Below are positions 23,201 to 31,764 of a stretch of DNA of 33,073 nucleotides, piece after piece; position 1 is the stretch's first letter, and every line of letters starts with the position of its first letter. The position numbers and the translations under genes are program-made. The stretch is from Planctomycetaceae bacterium (GTDB lineage: Bacteria > Planctomycetota > Planctomycetia > Pirellulales > Lacipirellulaceae), in NCBI GenBank assembly GCA_002702655.1, contig PABB01000002.1, positions 1 through 33,073 on the forward strand, in the 5' to 3' direction. A model generated the notes under the pieces. That model did not search any database. It had not been told where the DNA came from and was given only the letters and a program-made list of their open reading frames with translations.

Positions 23201-26200
23201 GCGTCGCGACGCAAGAATACGTGGTTTGCGTGAAGCCCGATCCTGCTAATCACGCACCGATCTTTGTCTCGGTTCCTCCATCTGCTATCGCGACGAGCAA
23301 TGATCGTCCAGTCGGGCCGTTGACGTACGAAGCAACTGCCATCGACATCGACGGCGATTCGCTCGAATACGCCGTCGTGGCCGGGCCGGACGGGTTGAGT
23401 ATCGATGAACAAGATGGCTTCGTGCGATGGGATGTGCCCGTCGATATTCTTGAGAGCAACGCCAGCGATTTGTCCGATGGTGAATTCGCGTCGTCCGAAT
23501 GGGTGGATGAAACGTATACGCGAGGCGGCGGCTCCGTTTCAACGTCATCCGCGGCAGACGGCAACCCCGGAGCATATCGTCAGATCACAACATCAGTACC
23601 CGGCGCCTCGTCCACCAGCGGCAACAGTGTCATTGGGATTAGCCGATATACTGGCGCAAGCTTCGATCCGGAGCGGTTCGGCTCGATCCTGTCGGTTAGC
23701 TACGCGCAAGATATTCGTTGGATTTCAGGGCGGGAGCAGAGCTTTGGGCTTGCGCTGTTTCAAGACGGCAACGTCTATCTGGCGGTCGGGGGTAATGCCG
23801 GCTCGAACTCGGCGTGGACGACGCGCGAAGCCAACGAACTGATTGCCGCTGACTTTGGGCTGTTTGACACGGCCGCCTACGAGTTTGACAGGAACCAGAA
23901 CCCCGACTTCTCGGCAACGGGCGGATCAATTGAGTTCGGCTACTACAGGTCGATGGGCAACGGCATTGGCAGCGGCGGGTTCTCGGGAACGACGGGATTA
24001 GACAACTGGCAAGTGACCGTAACGCCATCTGTCGCATTGCCGGTGACGATCTCAGCAAGCGATGGTCAGGGGGGCGTTGCCCTGCAAGAGTTCGTGCTCA
24101 CGGTATCTCAGGCATCGACGATACAAGGCAACCTCTTCCATGACCTGAACCGCGACTCTCAGTGGCAGCAAGGCTCCCTTCTGCTGGCATCGACTTCTTC
24201 GCGCTTTAGCCTACTGTACTTCGACGTCGCGACAGGCGCTTTTCGCTATCCCAGGTTTGTCGATGATCCTACGCGATTTGTCGGACCTTTCGATCTCGCG
24301 TCTGACGGTACGCTGTACGGCATCAGTAACGGCGAGGTCGTAAAGCTCTCTCCGGGGTCAGACTCTCTTGAAGTGATCGGCGAAGTTGATGGTCTTGATG
24401 CCACTGGCGGATTTGTCATCGGTCCCGACAGCATGGCATACGTTGGCGATGAAGTCTCAAATACGGTGATTCAGTTCAATCTCCTAACAGGAGAAACTGT
24501 TGGAGTATTCGCTCAGCAGGGGGACATTCGCAGCCCACGGGATTTGGCATTCGGCCCAGACGGCAACCTATACGTGCTTGGAAGTCTCAGCCGGACGATC
24601 CATCGATTTGACGGAGCAACCGGCCAATACTTGAGTCAATTCTCGCTACGCCCGTCTGATTTCGGCAACTGGATGACCTTTGGGCCTGATGGTCTGATTT
24701 ACGTGTCGGGACTTGCCGAAGATTGGGTAAAGCGGTACGACCCGACATCCGGAGCATTTGTTGATACGTTTGTAGCTGCGGGAAGCGGTGGCCTTGATTT
24801 CCCAGGCGACCTAGCGTTTTCACTGTACGGCGATCTATATGTCGCAAGTAGCGGGACCAATGAGATACTCGTCTATGACGGTACGAGCGGCGATTTCCTG
24901 CGGTCGCTTGCTGCGCCGGAACTTCGAGGTCCGGCGCGAGTCGCATTCACTCCCGGCACAAGTGCGGCTGCCGAACCCGGACTGGAAGGTTGGACGGTCT
25001 TCATCGACAGCAATCGAAACGGGCGCCGCGACGACGGTGAAATCTCCGCTGTCACCGGTCCCGGCGGTGAATATGTGCTCGAGAATGTGGCCGGGGGCGA
25101 GCACTGGGTCGTGCTGGAAGGTCAACCAGGTTGGCAGCGAACGCAGCCGTCGTTTGGCACGCAAATCGTGACTGTGGTACCTGCAGAGGCACAGTATCGC
25201 ATCGATTTCGGCGCCGCCGAAGGCGTAGATCCGACTCAGCCGACAACCTCGCCTGTTTTTGCTGGAGATACGGACCTTACGACGTCTGCTAACAAGCCGT
25301 TCGTCTTCAGGCCTCTGGTGAGCGATCCCGACGGGGACCCCTTGGCATTCTCGTTGCCATCCGGTCCGGACGGCATGACGGTTCATCCGGATCTCGGAAC
25401 GATTGTCTGGCAGCCGCGTGAAGATGACGTCGGAGTTCACAACTTCGTCGTCCACGTCCGCGATCTTGGAGGAAGCGTCGCGGTGCAGCAATTCACCGTG
25501 ACTGTGGTGCATGAGAACACGGCGCCGAGTCTTGCATCCGACCCTCCACAGCAGGCGGTTGTGGACAGGGCATTGTCTTACGAGATCGAAGTCCTTGATG
25601 CCGACAACGACCTGGTGGCTGTCACGGTAGCCGATGGGTCCGTTGGCTCCGTCATCTCCCAAGACGTTTTTGGTCCCAGCGGCGAAGTCCTTCAGACCCG
25701 CTATCGGTTTGAGTGGACGCCAACCGCGGACGATCTGGCAGCCGGAAGTCGTGATATCACTCTCATCGCAGATGACGGCCGCAGCGGCGTTACCGAGCAG
25801 TCGTTCACGCTTCAAATCGTCGCGACAGCCGTCAATACGCCCCCCGAAGTGCTCTCGTCGCCGCGCACGGTTGCCTACCCGGGATTGCCGTACGTCTACC
25901 CGGTTCGCGCACAAGATGTTGACGGCGATCGGCTCACTTACCGCTTGGACGCCATGCCCGACGGTATGGCGATCGACGGCGATGGAATCGTCACCTGGAC
26001 TCCCCCGAGCAGCGGCGTGAGCGATCAACTCGTTCGCGTGATCGTCAGCGACGGTCAAGGCGGCGAGACGGCGCAGGAGTTCACCGTTTGGGTCGCCTCG
26101 CAATCGGACAACACCGCGCCGCGAATCACGTCCAAGCCGCCGCAATCCGGCCGGCACGGCAAAGACTATGCCTACAACGTGGTCGCAATCGACGGGGAAG

Positions 26201-29200
26201 GGGACCCGCTCGTCTGGACACTTGACGCCAAACCGTCCGGCATGGCGATCGACCCCGACACGGGCGCCATTCGCTGGACGCCGCGCGAAGATCAGATCGG
26301 CACGCATACCGTTTCCGTGCGTGCAACCGATCCGTTTGGCGAATCGGCCGTGCAGAGCTTCACCATCGAAGTCGCTTGCGTAAACACGCCTCCCTTGATC
26401 CTCTCGACGCCAGTGACGCAAGCGGCAGTCGGCGAACTTTACTTTTACGGCGTGCGGGCCTCCGATTCCGACGGCGACTCTCTGACGTACTCGCTAACGA
26501 GCAGCCCCGCGACGATGAGCATCAGCGACACCGGCCTGGTACGCTGGACGCCTGTAGCGGCCGACGAAGGCGTGAAGCAGACCGTCGTCATCCGCGTCGA
26601 CGACGGCGACGGCGGCTTCGCCATTCAAGAGTACAACATCGAGGTGACCGCGGCGACCGGCCTCAACCGTGCGCCGGTCATCACAACCACGCCCGTGTTC
26701 TCCGTCACGCTTGGCGACGACTACGAATATATCGCTTCCGCCACAGACGCTGACGGCGACACGCTGACCTACAGTCTGCCCGTGAAGCCGGCCTGGCTGG
26801 AAGTCGACAACGCCACGGGCCGGCTCTACGGCACGCCCACAAGCGCGGGCATCGAATCGGTCGTCCTGCAGGTAAGCGACGGCGCCGCGGTTGCCACGCA
26901 GGGTTTTGCAATCAATGTGCGCGTCAATACGCCGCCGACCATCAACTCAACCGCGCCCACGACAATCACGGCCGGCAACACCTACCGCTATTCGGTGCGA
27001 GCCACCGACGTGGACGGCGACCCGTTGAGCTACGCAATCACCGGCCCCGCCGGCATGACGATCGACGGCTTCGGCCGCATCCTCTGGAACGTCCCGTTCG
27101 ACGCCGCAGTATCCGCTCCGGCGGATCTTCCGGTCAGTGTCACCGTGTCCGACCCGCGGGGCGCTACCGCTCAGGAAGACTTTACGATCACGGTCTCCCC
27201 CGACACGCAGGCGCCGACGGTCAGCCTGCAGGTCGAGGTCGACGGCCAACTCGTCCCGGCAACCGACGCAATCGACCTTGGGGCGACGGCGACTGTCGGC
27301 GTCACGGCGTTCGACAATGTCGGCGTGGAAACACTCGCGTTGGACGTTGACGGCCAGATGGTGGCGCTCGACGCCCAAGGTCGGGCCACGATCACCGCTG
27401 CGACGCTCGCGCCGATCGTCCTGATCGGCAAGGCCCGCGACCGCGTCGGGAACGAGGGAACCATCACCCACACCGTCAACGTGTTCGATCCCGCTGACCG
27501 CAATCGCCCGGTCGACCCTGGCCGCACCGACACGCCGGTGGTGACCGACCCGACGCTGCCCCCGCACCCGGGATTCGCCCCCGGCGACACCACGGCCCCG
27601 ATCGTCGAAATCACCAGCCCGGCCATCGACACGACCGTCACCGACTTCACGCCGATCATCGGCACAATCGACGATCCTGAGGACAACCTCTGGTACTGGC
27701 GGGTCTACACGGCGCGCGTCGACCAGCTCGACCTGCAGCACATCGACCTGGACAATCCCAACTTGCGGATGATCGCCGAGGGGACCGGCGAAATTCACAA
27801 CGCGGAAATCGCCACGTTCGACCCCACGCTGCTGACCAACGATCCGCAGGCGATTCTCGTCGCCGGGTTCGACGTGAACGGACGCGGCTACGTCGACGCC
27901 ACGGTCGTGAACGTCGAGGGGAACATCAAGCTGGGCGAGTTCCGCCTGGAGTTCACCGATCTCTCCATTCCGCTGGCCGGCATACCGATTGAAGTCTCCC
28001 GCGTCTACGACTCGCGGGAAGCCAACGTGGCGGGCGACTTTGGCTACGGGTGGGCGCTCGGCGTGCAGACCGGCCGCATCCTCGAAACCGTGCCGCCGGG
28101 GCCCGGGGGCGGGCTCTTCTCGACCGGCATGCCGTTCGTCGCCGGCAAGACCAAGATCTACCTCACCAATCCATCCGGGCAGCGGGTCGGCTTCACCTAC
28201 AACGAACAACTCATCAACGGCGGCTTCTTCGGCGTCAATTACAAACCGGTCTTCACGCCCGACCCCGGCGTCTACGACACGCTCGAAGCCCCCGGCACGA
28301 TCACCCGCGGGCTGTTCGGCTTCCTCGACTACAACCCCAGCGAGTACACGCTCACCACGAAGGACGGCCTCAAGTACCGCTACACCGAAACCGGCGGCCT
28401 GCAATCGATCACCGATCCCAACGGCAACGCCGTCACCTACACGGACGACGGCATCGAGCACTCCTCCGGCGTGCGGATCGACTTCGTCCGCGACGGCCGC
28501 GGCCGCATCACGCAGCTCGTGGCCCCCGACGGTACGCGCGTCCTCTACGACTATAACGCCGACGGCGAATTGTCGCTCGTGACGACGCAGTCCGGCACGA
28601 CGACCGGCTACACCTATCTCGACGTGCCCAATCATTTCCTGGACGAAGGCTTCGACGCCCGCGGCGAGCGCGCCTTCAAGGTCACTTACGACGCGGACGG
28701 CCGCTACGTGTCGGTCATCGACGCACTGGGAAATCCGATCCAGCAGCAGAACTACGACCGGCTGGCCGAACGGCGGGCCACTGTGCTCGACGCCAACGGC
28801 AACCCGACCGAACTGCTCTACAACGAGCGCGGCAACGTCATCGAGGAAACCGACGCGGCCGGAAACGTGACCTACCGCGAGTACAACGACCCGCGGAATC
28901 CCGACCTCGAAACCCGCATCATCGACCGCGCCGGCAACGTCACCGACCGCCAGTACGACGCCCGCGGCAACGTGACGCAGGTCACGGAACTCGGCCCGCA
29001 GTCCGCCCCCTTGGCCGACCCGGCCGTCACGCAGTTCGCCTACAACAGCCGCAACGACGTCACGCAAATCACCAACGCCAACGGCGCCTCGACCGTCTTC
29101 AGTTACGATGCCGCCGGCAATCTGCTGACGATCACAAACGCCGAAAACAACTCGTCGTCGTTCGCGTACGATGCGAGCGGCCGTCGCGAGACGTTCACTG

Positions 29201-31764
29201 ACTTTGCCGGCAACACGACCACGTTCGTTTACCAGGGAACCAACTCGCAGCCCTATCAGGTCATTGCCGCCGACGGCACGTACCAGCAGTACGCATACAA
29301 TCAGTTCGGCCAAGTGACTCTGGAGCAGTACTTCGAAGCCGACGGCACGCTCGTCGAGCAGAAGCAAACCGAATACGACGCCAGCGGGCGTGTCCTTCGC
29401 GAAATCAACGGCGTCGACACGGGCGATCCCGACCACGGCCCGGTCGAGGTGCGGCGATTCTACGACGGCGACCTGTTGGACTGGGAGGTGGTCGTCAATC
29501 CGCTCTCGCTGGGGGCGGGTGGCGTGCTGCTCGAATCGCCGGCCACGCCGGTCGATCAGCGGCTCAGCCGCATCACGGACTACGACTACGACGCGGCCGG
29601 CAACCTCGTCGCCCAAACGGACGCCGAGGGGGGCGTCGTGCGTTTCCGCTACGATGCGCTGGGCAACCGCGTCCTCCTGCAGGACCCGGTCGGCAATATC
29701 ACCACCTGGGTCTACGACGCCCTGAACCGCGTCGCCGAAGAACGCGACCCGTTCTACTGGGTCGGTTTTGCGTCGGCCAACTCGGCGCTACCGGTCGATG
29801 CTTTGCTCGATGCGGTCGTCGAGGAAAACAAACTCCCCAGCGGCGCCGATCTCGACGCCAACCTGGGCGCCGAGCATGTCCGCGTCTATGGCTACGACGG
29901 CGAGGGCAATCAGGTCAAGCTCATCGACCGCAACGGCCGCCGCCGCGAATTCGACTATGACGAAGCCGGCCGGCTGACCGAGGAACGCTGGTACGCGGCT
30001 CTCGATCACCCGACGACTCCAGGCGCCCTCGTCGAAACGATCACGTTCCAGTACGACGATGTCGGCAACCTGCTGGTGGCCGACGACTCGAACTCGCACT
30101 ACGTCTTCACCTACGATGCACTCAATCGGCTCCGCACCTCGGACAACGTCGACGGCGTCGCGGAAACCCCCGACGTGCTGCTGACCTACCAGTACGACGC
30201 CCAGGGCAACGTCTCAAAAACCTACGACGATGCAGGCGTCACGGTCGAATCGATCTACAACAGCCGCAACCTGCTGGCCGAGCGACTCTGGTACGATGCC
30301 GACGTTCCGAACGGCGACGATCCTGACGTCGCCGACGCCCGCATCGACTTCGCGTACAACGCGGCCGGGCGAGAAGCTCGGGTGGATCGCTATTCCGATC
30401 TGCTGGCCGCCGCGCCCGTGGGCCACACCGATACCACGTACGACTTAGGCGGACGCACCGATCTGTTGCGGCATGCGAACGCGCTGGACGACCTGCTGGC
30501 GAGCTATGACTACGGCTACGATCTTGGCGGCCTGGTCGTCAGCGAGCTTCGCGACCACCAAGACAACCAGTATGACCAGACGATCAGCTACGGTTACGAC
30601 CTCACCGGCCAACTCGTCGACGCCCTGTTCAGCGGCCAGGACGACGAGCACTACGAGTACGACGCAAATGGCAACCGCCTCGTGGCAACCGTGGGCGGCG
30701 TCACCAGCAACTATGCGCCGGCCGGTCCCGCCAACCAGTTGTTGTCGGATGGATCGTATCGGTACGAGTACGATGGGGAAGGGAATCAGGTCAAACGCAT
30801 CGACCAGACTACGGGCGAGACGACCACCTACGAGTACGACCACGCCAACCGCCTGGTGCAAGTCGATGACTGGTCATCCGATCCGGGTGATCCGCGTAGT
30901 CCCATCGCCGGAGCAATTCTGACTCAGAGCATCGCCTGTACCTATGACGCGCTGGGACGGCGAATCGTTCGTGCGGCGGATTCCGATGGGGCAGGACCGC
31001 TTGCGGCGGAGGCAGAGCACTACGTCTACAACGGCGAGAACGTATGGGCTGACTTCTCTACGGCCGGGGAAGCAAATGCTCGGTACTTGTTTGGCAATCG
31101 AATCGATAGCAATTTGGCACGCTGGCGACCGACTGAAGGTCTTGTTTGGTATCTGACCGACAAACTCGGCACGGTACGCGACCTAGCAGGAATCACTGGC
31201 TCTATCGTCAATCATGCCGAGTTCAGTACATTTGGTCGTATTGTGCTACAGACGGATAACGCTGTATCTGGAAGATATTTGTATACAGGTCGTGAGTTTG
31301 ATCCAGACACGAGCCTGTATTACTACCGCGCACGATTACTGAACCCCGCTGTCGGCATTTTCTTACAGCTTGACCCGCTCGGGTTTGATGGGGACCCATC
31401 GAACTTGTATCGATACGTCCTTGGCTCACCACCCAACGGCAAAGATCCTCTCGGATTGGCAGTATTTGTTGAGTACCAGATTGAGCTCGAAGACGATGCG
31501 GTGGTTTACTCAAGCGGATCGCAATCTCTAGGTACACTTAATGACATCCCCATTCAGGTTGTTAGTAAGCAGACGGGAAAGGTTGTCTATGAGACTACCT
31601 TCCAGAAGTTGTCGGCGGGGATACGCGTGGAGAGATTCTGGAAGTACGCTGAGGCAGGTCTTGACTTCGTGATTCCAGAAGGTGCCAATGTGCCGGGATT
31701 GGCGGAGATCGCGTTGACGTACGTTAGAGCGGCGCTTCCATTTCTATACAATTTATTCCGCTAG
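17266..31764 (+). CDS. Giant secreted multidomain RHS/YD-repeat protein, 4,832 aa
   Basis: Start at the ATG 17266 (MGRRARTDSK, AGGAAC upstream). Approximate order by residue: 24-35 QLEHRVLP, the N-terminal motif of planctomycete giant exported proteins; a Ser/Gly/Ala linker; 272-392 four dockerin-like Asp-rich repeats (DFNTDGRADGADF, DADRDGDVD, DSDGNGVVDGGD, STGDGAVNGADF); 408-538 a golvesin/CBD-like domain; 715-945 an NHL-like propeller; 966-1340 seven FG-GAP/VCBS-like calcium loops (DIDGDGLPEI type); 1603-1692 a putative Ig domain; 1714-1918 a fibro-slime domain; further putative Ig domains; an SdrD-B-like domain; 2680-3410 a run of putative Ig (He_PIG) repeats (DxDGDxLxY...GxIxWTP); 3550-3690 the RHS entry region; 3690-4590 YD repeats; 4605-4731 the RHS core ending PLGL. 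The last 101 residues are an unrecognised tip. RHS shells enclose and release C-terminal effectors; the front would anchor it outside the cell. Confidence 0.92.
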   Translation: MGRRARTDSKGTQKKSRPLHRGLRCEQLEHRVLPGSLLGSLLGAGMGGRVRPALEASTATGRRSELETPADPRSVLVPPTNLRQILQELDASRLQRPAYRPVRQQDRPLEAESSHTTVAPSILPLIDFSIDVDLSRANDEPTRDTGSPDNLTLAAPYAALTGGGSSGAPSGSAGNGGGGGSGGGGRSPFTPTPRLSAAQPFLGDSSSLAAASAAPAATANADSQPDTTETTSAATTLSAGDSSTDAPPSITSSGTAAARLSEAVTVQNVPSDFNTDGRADGADFLTWQRNVGKSSAATVAQGDADRDGDVDSYDLQSWQSSFGQAADQYLAAQLRQASDSDGNGVVDGGDLAIWSAHFGTATGATASEGDSTGDGAVNGADFLAWQRSYGSSSPTSTRILDPIASRDDGDWGYIERGVWQQGAQTSGWQGDYRIQAAGTGNESAEWVTIFAPGQYEVFATWPAADEHATGAKFHIIDGATELAVVTRDQTLAPTDAQFSGQSWESLGVYDFTTGVPTIRLTNDASGTVAADGVLFVSATDCAFDADLTGWRVIEDGGTPTGRGGVTSVDCAAVLSEGDSFRVSLEQTFVVPAGATELAFRYDTLAFDTTDPDFINDAFEVALVDETGASLVPTYSGDFTRDAFLNVTEDLPAALGAGTTLAGDVVTVSLAGVAAGAQARLVFRLAGDDQDTGTSVRIVDVALPDGATPVAETVAAKFFVVDATSDEVFRYGETGDDRGDFAASPMAENVRGVASAADGSVIWTIDGVTKRIHVQGPDGTSLGSWRTAGLVSPQGVTVHGDDLWVVDAGPNEVVRFTGGSLLRSGEAAPTSSFALDGENASPSDLVTDGTTIWVTDDSADSVFVYSVAGVLLGSWMLDAANADASGITLDPSGAVADLWTVDRSDGHVYRYANARSIRSGVLSAIDSFALAVTNVSPEGIADPPESIPYDILWRRGTFAGDATNTFTVVPSSDQVMMTPVVIDLDLDGTSEIVFSTFASTDGRTATGVLRAIRGDTGEDVWTAGQDRVQGFAGLAAGDIDGDGLPEIIAHDQSGRAMAFDGDGTLLWKTSFSVPGINASGSASVANVDGLGLPEIVFGPTVLNSDGTLRWSGAGGTGRSLSAIADVDLDGSIDVVAGNTIYRNDGSVLQQFDAPDGFTAVGNFDDDRFAEIILVADGNVYLLQHDASMPTWMSSLPVGGHGGPPTIADIDADGVPDITVAGGSRNVAFNADGSVKWAVSTQDLSSSRTGSSVFDLDGDGSAEVLYGDELAFRIYRGTDGHELAKLDRGSGTSYEMPVVADINGDGTAEIVVTANDYGFGSATGIIALTSGSTPWENTRPIWNQHAYHITNVNDDGTIPNAELASWELYNNFRRNLQLTGTQIFPPTISASASSLSAPAGQTVLISGTAAADGELANGSANKIVGVTINGHVVDALDVAGRFFATVSIQAGESTFELTALDAAGQVASTTLNLTGTQVSPGEIDFSRYADITGSFSGVYGRTSFADGSDTMLVELATRNDGTFATDAPLLVGVKNLRERDNGAATVEVVGADGVTPDGMPYFDFSNFVPAGGLQPGGMTGNPVISFRNPDREQFDYELVFLGKLNAPPAIMSVPDIEALLERHYTYQVTASDEDGDALAYSLDLGPAGMTISAAGLIEWTPAADQDGNHAVTVRVEDGRGGAATQEYAVSAITPPPNRPPVITSSPVTMASVSTTESRNPQLEVPVIIRDFSSSHPDFEGAAPGHVTELVSQQLGADGKPMYLGPDGRGAITSQASFNQWFNDVDGVNSRLDTTLPLAETSTGSDLFTFSSSSFFPIDDQLLGNEGRSHNYHFTMEVHDDFRYLGGEVFQFTGDDDVWVFIDGQLVVDLGGVHSAISGSVNLDSLGLVAGERYDFDLFFAERHTSQSNFRLTTSIDFRPDPTYLYPVKAADPDDDALTYAITVAPDGMEIGATTGFISWAPTGEQVGAHDVIVEVSDGRGGVATQEYVVCVKPDPANHAPIFVSVPPSAIATSNDRPVGPLTYEATAIDIDGDSLEYAVVAGPDGLSIDEQDGFVRWDVPVDILESNASDLSDGEFASSEWVDETYTRGGGSVSTSSAADGNPGAYRQITTSVPGASSTSGNSVIGISRYTGASFDPERFGSILSVSYAQDIRWISGREQSFGLALFQDGNVYLAVGGNAGSNSAWTTREANELIAADFGLFDTAAYEFDRNQNPDFSATGGSIEFGYYRSMGNGIGSGGFSGTTGLDNWQVTVTPSVALPVTISASDGQGGVALQEFVLTVSQASTIQGNLFHDLNRDSQWQQGSLLLASTSSRFSLLYFDVATGAFRYPRFVDDPTRFVGPFDLASDGTLYGISNGEVVKLSPGSDSLEVIGEVDGLDATGGFVIGPDSMAYVGDEVSNTVIQFNLLTGETVGVFAQQGDIRSPRDLAFGPDGNLYVLGSLSRTIHRFDGATGQYLSQFSLRPSDFGNWMTFGPDGLIYVSGLAEDWVKRYDPTSGAFVDTFVAAGSGGLDFPGDLAFSLYGDLYVASSGTNEILVYDGTSGDFLRSLAAPELRGPARVAFTPGTSAAAEPGLEGWTVFIDSNRNGRRDDGEISAVTGPGGEYVLENVAGGEHWVVLEGQPGWQRTQPSFGTQIVTVVPAEAQYRIDFGAAEGVDPTQPTTSPVFAGDTDLTTSANKPFVFRPLVSDPDGDPLAFSLPSGPDGMTVHPDLGTIVWQPREDDVGVHNFVVHVRDLGGSVAVQQFTVTVVHENTAPSLASDPPQQAVVDRALSYEIEVLDADNDLVAVTVADGSVGSVISQDVFGPSGEVLQTRYRFEWTPTADDLAAGSRDITLIADDGRSGVTEQSFTLQIVATAVNTPPEVLSSPRTVAYPGLPYVYPVRAQDVDGDRLTYRLDAMPDGMAIDGDGIVTWTPPSSGVSDQLVRVIVSDGQGGETAQEFTVWVASQSDNTAPRITSKPPQSGRHGKDYAYNVVAIDGEGDPLVWTLDAKPSGMAIDPDTGAIRWTPREDQIGTHTVSVRATDPFGESAVQSFTIEVACVNTPPLILSTPVTQAAVGELYFYGVRASDSDGDSLTYSLTSSPATMSISDTGLVRWTPVAADEGVKQTVVIRVDDGDGGFAIQEYNIEVTAATGLNRAPVITTTPVFSVTLGDDYEYIASATDADGDTLTYSLPVKPAWLEVDNATGRLYGTPTSAGIESVVLQVSDGAAVATQGFAINVRVNTPPTINSTAPTTITAGNTYRYSVRATDVDGDPLSYAITGPAGMTIDGFGRILWNVPFDAAVSAPADLPVSVTVSDPRGATAQEDFTITVSPDTQAPTVSLQVEVDGQLVPATDAIDLGATATVGVTAFDNVGVETLALDVDGQMVALDAQGRATITAATLAPIVLIGKARDRVGNEGTITHTVNVFDPADRNRPVDPGRTDTPVVTDPTLPPHPGFAPGDTTAPIVEITSPAIDTTVTDFTPIIGTIDDPEDNLWYWRVYTARVDQLDLQHIDLDNPNLRMIAEGTGEIHNAEIATFDPTLLTNDPQAILVAGFDVNGRGYVDATVVNVEGNIKLGEFRLEFTDLSIPLAGIPIEVSRVYDSREANVAGDFGYGWALGVQTGRILETVPPGPGGGLFSTGMPFVAGKTKIYLTNPSGQRVGFTYNEQLINGGFFGVNYKPVFTPDPGVYDTLEAPGTITRGLFGFLDYNPSEYTLTTKDGLKYRYTETGGLQSITDPNGNAVTYTDDGIEHSSGVRIDFVRDGRGRITQLVAPDGTRVLYDYNADGELSLVTTQSGTTTGYTYLDVPNHFLDEGFDARGERAFKVTYDADGRYVSVIDALGNPIQQQNYDRLAERRATVLDANGNPTELLYNERGNVIEETDAAGNVTYREYNDPRNPDLETRIIDRAGNVTDRQYDARGNVTQVTELGPQSAPLADPAVTQFAYNSRNDVTQITNANGASTVFSYDAAGNLLTITNAENNSSSFAYDASGRRETFTDFAGNTTTFVYQGTNSQPYQVIAADGTYQQYAYNQFGQVTLEQYFEADGTLVEQKQTEYDASGRVLREINGVDTGDPDHGPVEVRRFYDGDLLDWEVVVNPLSLGAGGVLLESPATPVDQRLSRITDYDYDAAGNLVAQTDAEGGVVRFRYDALGNRVLLQDPVGNITTWVYDALNRVAEERDPFYWVGFASANSALPVDALLDAVVEENKLPSGADLDANLGAEHVRVYGYDGEGNQVKLIDRNGRRREFDYDEAGRLTEERWYAALDHPTTPGALVETITFQYDDVGNLLVADDSNSHYVFTYDALNRLRTSDNVDGVAETPDVLLTYQYDAQGNVSKTYDDAGVTVESIYNSRNLLAERLWYDADVPNGDDPDVADARIDFAYNAAGREARVDRYSDLLAAAPVGHTDTTYDLGGRTDLLRHANALDDLLASYDYGYDLGGLVVSELRDHQDNQYDQTISYGYDLTGQLVDALFSGQDDEHYEYDANGNRLVATVGGVTSNYAPAGPANQLLSDGSYRYEYDGEGNQVKRIDQTTGETTTYEYDHANRLVQVDDWSSDPGDPRSPIAGAILTQSIACTYDALGRRIVRAADSDGAGPLAAEAEHYVYNGENVWADFSTAGEANARYLFGNRIDSNLARWRPTEGLVWYLTDKLGTVRDLAGITGSIVNHAEFSTFGRIVLQTDNAVSGRYLYTGREFDPDTSLYYYRARLLNPAVGIFLQLDPLGFDGDPSNLYRYVLGSPPNGKDPLGLAVFVEYQIELEDDAVVYSSGSQSLGTLNDIPIQVVSKQTGKVVYETTFQKLSAGIRVERFWKYAEAGLDFVIPEGANVPGLAEIALTYVRAALPFLYNLFR
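22388..23020 (+). other. Fibro-slime domain inserted in frame in an Ig domain
   Basis: Coding for a fibro-slime domain (VPVIIRDFSSSHPDFEG, then FQFTGDDDVWVFIDGQLVVD and FFAERHTSQSNFRL) lies between NRPPVITSSPVTMA and YLYPVKAADPDDDALTY. Those two flanks join into one ordinary putative Ig domain when the insert is removed. By eye the insert is less GC-rich than the flanks. Confidence 0.6.
23446..24030 (+). other. PEP-CTERM-type ectodomain inserted in frame in an Ig domain
   Basis: The Ig domain that starts LEYAVVAGPDGLSIDEQDGF and continues VRWDVPVDIL resumes as LPVTISASDGQGGVALQEF. Between them are about 195 residues ending GTTGLDNWQVTVTPS, the usual end of a PEP-CTERM ectodomain just before the sorting signal. 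The sorting helix itself is absent. Confidence 0.55.
24175..24972 (+). other. Beta-propeller inserted in frame in an SdrD-B-like domain
   Basis: An SdrD-B-like unit begins IQGNLFHDLNRDSQWQQG and is normally followed directly by EPGLEGWTVFIDSNRNG. Here 798 nt (266 codons) separate the two. They encode six or so blades of the type 'DLAFGPDGNLYV...IHRFDGATGQY', an NHL/SMP-30-like propeller. Confidence 0.65.
31459..31764 (+). other. Candidate exchangeable C-terminal tip of the RHS protein
   Basis: After the RHS core end DPLGL (residues 4727-4731) the remaining 101 residues resemble nothing I recognise: a strand-rich first half (EYQIELEDDAVVYSS, VVSKQTGKVVYETTF) and a helical, hydrophobic end (AEIALTYVRAALPFLYNLFR). 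In polymorphic RHS proteins this is where the toxin sits. No catalytic motif is visible. Confidence 0.5.

Noticed and set aside
24835-26421. 528-codon minus-strand open frame
   Set aside because: Antisense to clear Ig-domain coding sequence; low-complexity translation.
26947-29616. Very long open frame (889 codons) on the minus strand inside the giant gene
   Set aside because: It mirrors the plus-strand YD and Ig repeats and its translation is dominated by Val, Asp, Arg and Gly with no motifs. It is an antisense shadow caused by strong codon bias.
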